From positions 1 through 6,482 of the forward strand of contig JBBDRN010000019.1 in assembly GCA_040905445.1 (NCBI GenBank): a stretch of DNA of 6,482 nucleotides. Reading direction: 5' to 3'. The DNA comes from SKPT01 sp040905445. Lineage in GTDB: Bacteria > Planctomycetota > Phycisphaerae > Phycisphaerales > Phycisphaeraceae. The position numbers and the translations under genes are program-made. The notes beneath the pieces were generated by a model. The model worked only from the letters and a program-made list of their open reading frames with translations, ran no database searches and was not told the origin of the DNA. Shown here piece after piece: positions 1 to 4,975 of this stretch; the stretch's first letter is position 1, and each line of letters begins with the position of its first letter.

Positions 1-935
1 AACTTGATGCCGAACTTGCGCATCATCATGCCCGCCTTCTTCTCGCCGTGCAGGGCGACGGACAGCTCGAAATGCTCGGCGAGGACGTCGCGCTGCTCAT
101 CGATCGTCGGCCCGACCACCGCCCCGTTTAGCCGCCGCGCCCACGCGGCGTCCCCCGCCACATCCCCCGCCACGCCCGCCATCATCATCGCCCGCGCCTG
201 CCGGAACAGCCACGGATTGCCGATGCACCCGCGCGCCACGGACACGAGGTCGACGCCCGTCTCGTGGATCATGCCAAAGATGTCGGCCGCCTCCCAGATG
301 TCGCCCGAGCCGCCGATGAAAAACCCTGGCGCGCTCGCCCGATAGCGCGCGACGAGATCGCGCAAAAAGCTCCACCGCGCCGGGCCGAGGTACTTCTGCT
401 CCACCGTCCGCCCGTGCACCACCGCGCCGGCATAGCCGAACTCGATCGCAGCCTCGAAGATGCGGTAGAAGCGGGCGGCGGCTTGCGCCGAGTCGTCGCT
501 GCCACGCCGCAGCTTGACGGTGCACGGCACGTCGTCGCCCACCGCCTGCCGCACCGCGTCGAGAATGGCGACCGCGTCGTCGTCAGCGGCAAGCAGGTGC
601 CCGCCGCGCGCCTTCTTCTTGATCTTCTTGACCGGGCAGGCGAGGTTGATGTCCACCACGTCGTAGCCGAGCCCGACGAGCATGCGCGCCCCCGCGGCAA
701 TGTCGCGCGGGTGCGAGCCCATGAGCTGCCCGGCGATCGGGTGGTCGCGGTCGTCCAGCTCCGCGGCCTTGAGTCCCTTGCCGCCGGCGACGAGGAATTG
801 GTCGAGCATCGCCTCCGTCACGCAGTAGGGGCAGCCATGCCGACGCGCGACGAGGCGCATCGCGGCGTCCGAATAGCCAGCCAGCCCCGCCTGGAAGAAC
901 GGGGCGTCGAGCGTGTGCCTGCCGATCGCGAGCAT
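1..935 (-). CDS. dus: tRNA-dihydrouridine synthase (partial, C-terminus beyond left edge)
   Basis: FMN-dependent enzyme that reduces specific uridines in tRNA to dihydrouridine; cytoplasmic. 311 residues of a TIM-barrel are visible and the frame is open to the left edge, so the C-terminus is missing. Numbered from the Met at 935: the N-terminus MLAIGRHTL fits the usual family start, followed by an AGLAGYSD segment; Gln70 (GQLMGSHP) and Lys141 (TVKLRRG) are in FMN-binding positions; DINLACP has the presumed catalytic Cys100; His174 (VVHGRT), GGSGD 208-212 and ARGCIGNPW from 234 complete the phosphate-binding end. An in-frame ATG at 944 would add three residues, but it overlaps a perfect TATAAT box (943-948), so I prefer 935. 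There is no Shine-Dalgarno sequence. Residues 255-263 carry a repeated Val-Ala-Gly-Asp stretch. Family is secure; the subfamily (DusA/B/C) is not resolved. Confidence 0.93.
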   Translation of the reverse strand, partial: MLAIGRHTLDAPFFQAGLAGYSDAAMRLVARRHGCPYCVTEAMLDQFLVAGGKGLKAAELDDRDHPIAGQLMGSHPRDIAAGARMLVGLGYDVVDINLACPVKKIKKKARGGHLLAADDDAVAILDAVRQAVGDDVPCTVKLRRGSDDSAQAAARFYRIFEAAIEFGYAGAVVHGRTVEQKYLGPARWSFLRDLVARYRASAPGFFIGGSGDIWEAADIFGMIHETGVDLVSVARGCIGNPWLFRQARAMMMAGVAGDVAGDAAWARRLNGAVVGPTIDEQRDVLAEHFELSVALHGEKKAGMMMRKFGIK

Positions 936-942
936 GGTCGTC

Positions 943-948
943 ATTATA
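943..948 (-). promoter_or_regulatory. -10 box for a probably leaderless dus transcript
   Basis: The minus strand reads TATAAT, then GACGACC, then ATG at 935. A -10 hexamer seven bases before ATG places the transcription start at or next to the start codon, the usual geometry of leaderless genes. No convincing -35 is seen at 16-18 bp. The box overlaps the alternative upstream ATG at 944. Confidence 0.55.
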
Positions 949-968
949 GGGCCTCCCAAACTCAGGAC

Positions 969-1006
969 CGGCCCCGCCAGTAGCCCCACCTGGAAAGGCG
1001 GGGCCG
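969..1006. repeat. 10-bp inverted repeat in the divergent intergenic region
   Basis: Arms 969-978 (CGGCCCCGCC) and 997-1006 (GGCGGGGCCG) are perfect complements around an 18-base spacer. They lie between dus and the secreted-protein gene, upstream of both predicted -10 boxes. This could be an operator or a cruciform, but such G+C-rich arms are not very improbable by chance. Confidence 0.4.
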
Positions 1007-1078
1007 AGCTCGCCCCCGCCGCCTCGACACCCGCCACCGGCCGCCGCGCCACCAGTGGCACCGGGCCTGCGCACGCTT

Positions 1079-1084
1079 TAAGCT
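1079..1084 (+). promoter_or_regulatory. -10-like box for a probably leaderless small secreted protein gene
   Basis: TAAGCT (TANNNT pattern) is followed by six bases, ACCGCC, and then ATG at 1091, so the predicted transcript would begin at the start codon. It mirrors the box before the divergent dus gene. A weak sigma54-like alternative overlaps upstream (TGGCAC at 1056, GC at 1069-1070, with GG-N10-GC spacing); I rate it lower. Confidence 0.4.
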
Positions 1085-1090
1085 ACCGCC

Positions 1091-1543
1091 ATGTCCGCAC
1101 GCCCCCTCGCCGCCCTCACCCTCGCCCTGCTCACCAGCCTCGCCGCCGCCGGCCCCGGCTGCGTGCGCACCACCGTCCTCGGCGAGCACGCCACCAACGC
1201 CCTCGCCCAGCGCGTCTACCCCGACGAGGCGGACTACGGCGACGACTTCGACATCATCGTCGAACGCGATGGCCACACCCTCACGCTCATCAACCGCACG
1301 CCGCGGACGATCCACGGCGTCGAGCTCTGGCTCAACCGCCAGTACGTCCGCGGCGTCACATCGATCGCGATCGGCGGCGACAACCACTTCGACCTGCGCA
1401 CGTTCATCAACCGCTTCGGCGAGGCGTTCCCCGTCGCGATCCTGCTCGCGCCCGACCGCGCCCGCCCCGTCGTCGCCGCCGAGTTGTACGACTCCACCGC
1501 CGGGACGCGCCACCGTCTGCTCGTCCAGCCCCCGCCGGAATAA
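1091..1543 (+). CDS. Small secreted or periplasmic protein of unknown function
   Basis: 150 residues; I do not recognise a named family. Residues 1-20 form a signal peptide: Arg4, a hydrophobic core (LAALTLALLTSLAAA), and an Ala-rich cleavage site near 20. Cys24 follows, but the preceding GPG is a poor lipobox, so lipoprotein status is doubtful. The mature part is compact and probably beta-rich, alternating short strands (FDIIVERDGHTLTLINRT; VELWLNRQYV; SIAIGG) with an acidic DEADYGDD stretch at 45-52 and a Pro-rich tail. The pattern of hydrophobic strands and the signal peptide argue that this is a real gene and not a shadow of the antisense ORFs here. It diverges from dus and precedes pgi by 117 bp, with a hairpin after its stop, so it is probably transcribed alone. 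Confidence 0.75.
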   Translation: MSARPLAALTLALLTSLAAAGPGCVRTTVLGEHATNALAQRVYPDEADYGDDFDIIVERDGHTLTLINRTPRTIHGVELWLNRQYVRGVTSIAIGGDNHFDLRTFINRFGEAFPVAILLAPDRARPVVAAELYDSTAGTRHRLLVQPPPE

Positions 1544-1556
1544 CGAACCCGTTAGC

Positions 1557-1575
1557 CGTCGCCCTCGGGGCGACG
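1557..1575 (+). terminator. Hairpin after the secreted-protein gene, possible terminator
   Basis: CGTCGCCC, loop TCG, GGGCGACG: a perfect 8-bp stem with a 3-base loop, 13 bases after the stop codon. No T-tract follows, so intrinsic termination is uncertain; it could equally stabilise the 3' end. Confidence 0.4.
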
Positions 1576-1608
1576 CGACGCAACCCCGGCAACGCGCCCA
1601 TCCCGTGA

Positions 1609-1630
1609 GCGGTCGCCCCCGGACGACCGC
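1609..1630 (+). promoter_or_regulatory. Hairpin in the region upstream of pgi
   Basis: GCGGTCG (1609-1615) and CGACCGC (1624-1630) form a perfect 7-bp stem with an 8-base loop, ending 30 bases before the pgi ATG. If the pgi transcript starts upstream, this lies in its leader. No -10/-35 pair or Shine-Dalgarno sequence stands out in 1544-1660, so its role is unknown. Confidence 0.3.
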
Positions 1631-1660
1631 CAGCCCTCACCGCAGATCAACGGACCGCCC

Positions 1661-3271
1661 ATGCCGAATCCCCCGCAACTCTGGACGCGCTACCGCGAGC
1701 AGCTCATCACCTGCGCCGACATCGGCCTTCGCCTCGACCTGTCGCGCATGGACCTGCCCGACGACCACCTCGCCCGCCTCGCCGAGCCCATGCAGCGCGC
1801 CCACCACGCCATGCAGCGCGTCGAAGCGGGCGACATCGCCAACCCCGACGAGGACCGCATGGTCGGCCACTACTGGCTCCGCGCCCCGCACCTAGCCCCC
1901 TCCACCGACCTGCGCCAGGCCATCGAGCAGGGTATCGACCAGGTCCGCACCTTCGCCCGCGATGTCCACGAACAGCGCATCACCCCCGCCACCCCCGCCA
2001 TCACCCCCGCCAGCCCCGCCGCCCGCTTCACCGACCTGCTGCTCATCGGCATCGGCGGCTCAGCGCTCGGCCCGCAGCTCGTCAGCGACGCGCTCGCCAC
2101 CCGACGCGACCGCCTCCGCGTCCACTTCATGGACAACACCGACCCCGACGGCATCCAGCGCATCCTCGCCAGCCTCACCAACCGCCTGAAGTCCACCCTC
2201 GTCCTCGTCGTCTCCAAGTCCGGGACGACGCCCGAGACGCGCAACGGCATGCTCGAAACCCGCGCCGCCTTCGCCTCGAAAAAACTCGACTTCCCGCGCC
2301 ACGCCGTCGCCATCACCGGTGAAGGCTCCAAGCTCGACAACCAGGCGCGCGACGAAAGCTGGCTTGCACGCTTGCCCATGTGGGACTGGGTCGGCGGACG
2401 CACGAGCGTCACCTCCGCCGTCGGCCTGCTGCCCGCCGCGCTGCAGGGCCTCGACGTCGACGGCCTGCTCCAGGGCGCCGCCGCGATGGATGCACACACG
2501 CGCGAGACGGACACCGCGCAGAATCCCGCCGCGATGCTCGCCGCCGGCTGGCACCACGCCACCGGCGGCCGGGGCGCGAAGGACATGGTCATCCTCCCCT
2601 ACAAGGACCGCCTGCTGCTGCTCTCGCGCTACCTCCAGCAGCTCGTGATGGAGAGCCTTGGCAAGGGACGCGACCTCGAAGGCCACCCCGTCGAGCAGGG
2701 CATCGCCGTCTATGGCAACAAGGGCTCGACCGATCAGCACGCGTTCGTCCAGCAACTGCGCGAAGGGCTCAACAACTTCTTCGTCACCTTCATCGTCGTC
2801 AACCAGGATGACGCCGGCCCGCGCAGGCGATCGGGCAGCGCGCTGGAGGTCGACGACAACGTCACGGCCGGCGACTACCTGCACGGCTTCTGGCTGGGCA
2901 CGCGACAGGCGCTGTACGACAACGGCCGCACGTCGATCACGATCACGCTCGATCGCCTCGACGCCCGCAGTCTCGGCGCGCTCATCGCCCTCTACGAACG
3001 GGCGGTCGGCTACTATGCCGCGCTCGTGAACATCAACGCCTACCACCAGCCGGGCGTCGAGGCGGGCAAGAAGGCCGCCGCGGCCGTGCTCGATCTCCAG
3101 CAGCGCGCGATCGCGCACTTGAAGGCGTCGACCACCGCGATGACCACCGAAGAGCTCGCCGCCGCGATCAACGCGCCCGACGCGGCGGAGACCCTGCACC
3201 ACATCCTCGAACACCTCGCCGCCAACGCGCGGCACGTGCGGCGGCGCGGGGAGCGCTGGGCGGCGCGGTGA
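1661..3271 (+). CDS. pgi: Glucose-6-phosphate isomerase
   Basis: Interconverts glucose-6-phosphate and fructose-6-phosphate in glycolysis and gluconeogenesis; cytoplasmic. 536 residues, normal for the family. Motifs in order: GIGGSALGP (130-137), the first sugar-isomerase (SIS) fold; SKSGTTPET (185-193), the phosphate-binding loop; WDWVGGRTSV (241-250), matching PGI signature 1; catalytic-type Glu331 in MESLGK; His360 in STDQHAF; and NAYHQPGVEAGK ending at catalytic-type Lys470, matching signature 2. All key residues are present, so it should be active. Residues 107-120 are an exact 21-bp tandem duplication product (ITPATPA then ITPASPA) just before the first Rossmann strand, probably a surface loop. 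The start at 1661 is followed at once by family-like helical sequence, although no Shine-Dalgarno sequence precedes it. The gene converges on the next one with a 21-bp gap. Confidence 0.97.
   Translation: MPNPPQLWTRYREQLITCADIGLRLDLSRMDLPDDHLARLAEPMQRAHHAMQRVEAGDIANPDEDRMVGHYWLRAPHLAPSTDLRQAIEQGIDQVRTFARDVHEQRITPATPAITPASPAARFTDLLLIGIGGSALGPQLVSDALATRRDRLRVHFMDNTDPDGIQRILASLTNRLKSTLVLVVSKSGTTPETRNGMLETRAAFASKKLDFPRHAVAITGEGSKLDNQARDESWLARLPMWDWVGGRTSVTSAVGLLPAALQGLDVDGLLQGAAAMDAHTRETDTAQNPAAMLAAGWHHATGGRGAKDMVILPYKDRLLLLSRYLQQLVMESLGKGRDLEGHPVEQGIAVYGNKGSTDQHAFVQQLREGLNNFFVTFIVVNQDDAGPRRRSGSALEVDDNVTAGDYLHGFWLGTRQALYDNGRTSITITLDRLDARSLGALIALYERAVGYYAALVNINAYHQPGVEAGKKAAAAVLDLQQRAIAHLKASTTAMTTEELAAAINAPDAAETLHHILEHLAANARHVRRRGERWAAR
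1979..2020 (+). repeat. 21-bp tandem duplication inside pgi
   Basis: Bases 1979-1999 and 2000-2020 are two copies of a 21-bp unit differing at one base (C1992 against G2013). Each is exactly seven codons, encoding ITPATPA and ITPASPA, so the reading frame is kept. The unit is itself built from the CCCCCGCC element that recurs in other genes of the window. Confidence 0.9.
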
Positions 3272-3292
3272 GCGCCATTGACCGGCGATCAC

Positions 3293-3814
3293 TTACTCGC
3301 ATCGACGATGGGCGTTGGCATCCCGCAGCAATCGCTCGATCGCGCACCAGAGCTGCTCGATCTGGTGTGGTTCGCTCATGTACAGAAGCGTCGTCGTGTA
3401 GGACCGAGCGCCTTCATGGACCGTGATCGTTCGTCTCGCACTATCGGCAACCAGGTCTCCGAACGTCGCGTCCGTTCGCCGCAGGTATTTCACCACGAGA
3501 CGCTCGATCTCCTGCAGAGCCTGCTCGTCAGCCTGATACTGATCGACGAGCTCGCCTGACCCCTTCGCCTGGTACGTTACCCAGCCATCCGACCGGATCG
3601 TCATTTCCCACGGATGGCCTCTCGCGAACCGGCCTGAGATGGCAACCTCGAATCCATCGACCGACGCGTGCCGCTTGCCCGCGAGATCCACGGCGACGAT
3701 CGCCACCATGACGCCGAGCACCGCGCCGACAGCGACGATCGCCTTCGCAACCTGCAGACGTGGCGTGGCGATGGGCGGCCTTTCACGCCGGATGCCAGAG
3801 ATACCCGAATCCAC
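3293..3814 (-). CDS. Single-pass membrane-anchored protein of unknown function
   Basis: 173 residues from a GTG start; no named family recognised. A basic N-terminal tail (IRRERPP) precedes one transmembrane helix at about 22-45 (VAKAIVAVGAVLGVMVAIVA), then a soluble domain probably outside the membrane: strands around VDGFEVAISGRF and WEMTIRSDGWVTYQ, a helical EQALQEIERLVVKYLRR (97-113), strands ARRTITVHEG and SYTTTLLYM, and a C-terminal helix with two cysteines (157, 172). The layout resembles small planctomycete domains of unknown function. GTG at 3814 is the only ATG/GTG start before the in-frame upstream stop that leaves the helix intact. Base composition is visibly less G+C-rich than the neighbours, with mixed third positions. 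It converges on pgi (21-bp gap), and a 17-bp inverted repeat begins 14 bases upstream of its start. Confidence 0.75.
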   Translation of the reverse strand: MDSGISGIRRERPPIATPRLQVAKAIVAVGAVLGVMVAIVAVDLAGKRHASVDGFEVAISGRFARGHPWEMTIRSDGWVTYQAKGSGELVDQYQADEQALQEIERLVVKYLRRTDATFGDLVADSARRTITVHEGARSYTTTLLYMSEPHQIEQLWCAIERLLRDANAHRRCE

Positions 3815-3828
3815 AAAGCTTGTCCGCT

Positions 3829-3874
3829 GGGTGGCACTGACAAGCAGAGTCCGCGGAGCTTGTCAGTGCCACCC
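3829..3874. repeat. Perfect 17-bp inverted repeat (REP-like hairpin)
   Basis: Arms 3829-3845 (GGGTGGCACTGACAAGC) and 3858-3874 (GCTTGTCAGTGCCACCC) are exact complements around a 12-base loop that itself holds the palindrome TCCGCGGA (3850-3857). It lies between two minus-strand genes: after the stop of the coiled-coil gene and just before the GTG of the membrane protein. A further GCTTGTC at 3818-3824 can pair with 3839-3845 as an alternative. No T-tract follows on either strand, so it is not a standard terminator. Its form resembles dispersed REP elements mobilised by RAYT transposases; this is inference. Confidence 0.9.
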
Positions 3875-3880
3875 TCGTTT

Positions 3881-3915
3881 CCCCCTGCCCCCTGCCCCCT
3901 GCCGACTTTCCCCCC
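3881..3915 (-). repeat. 7-bp tandem repeat and G-tract array (possible G-quadruplex)
   Basis: On the plus strand CCCCCTG occurs three times in tandem (3881-3901), followed by a run of six C at 3910-3915. The minus strand, which is the coding strand for the flanking genes, therefore carries four runs of five or six G with two-base CA spacers and one longer spacer, enough for an intramolecular G-quadruplex. It sits directly after the stop codon of the coiled-coil gene, in the 101-bp gap that also holds the inverted repeat. Confidence 0.7.
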
Positions 3916-4899
3916 TCAATACCCCTGCTCGCGCTCCGCCACCGGGTCGCGCATCGCGCGCGGCCGATCCAGCACCTCGCGCAGGATCACCGCCTCGCGC
4001 AATGACCGGGGCGTGACGAACGGGAAGCGCGACCGCCGACCCGCGCCGCCGATGAGGTACGCCGACGCGGCGGCATGCTCCTGTCGCCGAGCGGCCGTGG
4101 CCGCGCGCGTCGTGCTGCCGCGGTCCGCCTGCGACTGCTCCTCCTGGCGCTGCTTGAGCCGCGCCCGTCGGCGGGCCTCCTCGTCCAGCTTCTTGCGCGC
4201 CGCCTCCTGCCCGGCGCGGAGCTGGGCCTGCTGACGCTCCTGCTCCTGCTGCTGCGCCCGGCGCCGGGCCTGCTCGGCCTGTTCCGCCGCCGAGCCGCGC
4301 CGTCCCGCCGGCGCCGACGGTCGGCCGGGACGCGGCCGGGGCGTCTGCGTCCGCGAGGCCTGCGGGTGCGAGCCCCGCGGCTGCTGCGGGTGCTGACGCG
4401 GTTGCTGCTGCTGGGCCTGCTGGCGCAGCTTCTCCGCCCGTGCCTCATAGCGCGCCTTGGCGCGCTCGCGCTCGGCGCGCTCCGCCATGGTCATGTTCTG
4501 CGGGTCGGCCGACGTCTCGCGGGCCGCCGACCGCCGCGTGCCGATGTTCGTGTCCTGCCGCTCGCGATTGACCTGCGCCAGCTTCTGCCGCTCCGTCGCG
4601 GCGGCGCCGCGTGCGGCCCTGGCGCGGCCGGCGATGTCGCTCCGCTGATCGTCCTCCACTTGCCGCTGCCGCTGGGCCTGCGCCCGCAGTTCGGCCCGAC
4701 GTCGGGCGGCAAGCTCGTCGAGCCGCTGGCGCGTCGTCTTCGTCTCGCCGTCGGCGGGCAGGCCCTCGCCGCGCTGGCGGGCCTTGCGCTCCTCCTGCTG
4801 CTGGCGCAGCAGGTTGGCCACCCACGAGCCGACGAGGATGACCGTGGCGATGCCGTAGACGACAAGCTCTTCAAACGAGATGGCCAAGGTGGGGAGCAT
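3916..4899 (-). CDS. Membrane-anchored Gln/Arg-rich coiled-coil protein of unknown function
   Basis: 327 residues, no named family recognised. One transmembrane helix at about 11-30 (ELVVYGIATVILVGSWVANL) is followed by a long, highly charged cytoplasmic-type tail. Residues 32-165 are Gln/Arg/Glu/Ala-rich and predicted coiled coil; 165-200 are Pro/Gln/Arg-rich and flexible; 204-275 are again coiled coil (EQAEQARRRAQQQEQERQQA). The C-terminal 299-318 stands out from the low complexity as a compact amphipathic segment (SLREAVILREVLDRPRAMRD), and I infer it is the conserved functional part, perhaps a docking site. The start at 4899 puts the helix at the extreme N-terminus; a longer in-frame start at 5055 would overlap the ABC ATPase gene and add non-hydrophobic, Arg-rich sequence, so it is rejected. 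It lies 76 bp downstream of the ABC ATPase on the same strand, so co-transcription is possible. Confidence 0.75.
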   Translation of the reverse strand: MLPTLAISFEELVVYGIATVILVGSWVANLLRQQQEERKARQRGEGLPADGETKTTRQRLDELAARRRAELRAQAQRQRQVEDDQRSDIAGRARAARGAAATERQKLAQVNRERQDTNIGTRRSAARETSADPQNMTMAERAERERAKARYEARAEKLRQQAQQQQPRQHPQQPRGSHPQASRTQTPRPRPGRPSAPAGRRGSAAEQAEQARRRAQQQEQERQQAQLRAGQEAARKKLDEEARRRARLKQRQEEQSQADRGSTTRAATAARRQEHAAASAYLIGGAGRRSRFPFVTPRSLREAVILREVLDRPRAMRDPVAEREQGY

Positions 4900-4975
4900 G
4901 GGGGGACTCGCTTTCGCATGGCCGGGCAGCAGGTCGCGTCGAGGGACGCCGGCGCCGAGGGACAGCCGCGGACGC

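Noticed and set aside
174..192. Short CGCCCGCCATCATCATCGC run considered as a possible CRISPR or tandem repeat
   Set aside because: It is coding sequence for Met-Met-Met-Ala-Gly in dus with no spaced repeat units.
1056..1070. Sigma54-like element (TGGCAC, then CTGC with GG-N10-GC spacing)
   Set aside because: Spacing fits, but the -12 half is imperfect, no enhancer-binding site is seen, and G+C-rich DNA yields such matches readily; kept only as a note.
962..1513. 183-codon minus-strand frame opposite the secreted-protein gene
   Set aside because: Glu/Val/Ala/Gly-rich with no hydrophobic pattern, whereas the plus-strand frame has a clean signal peptide.
3262..3276. 5-bp hairpin over the pgi stop codon as a bidirectional terminator
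   Set aside because: The stem is too short for this base composition and no T-tract flanks it on either strand.
2060..3292. 410-codon open frame on the minus strand opposite pgi
   Set aside because: It is antisense to a gene with every catalytic motif, and its composition (Val/Gly/Ala/Arg/Asp-rich) is what high G+C third positions produce on the reverse strand.
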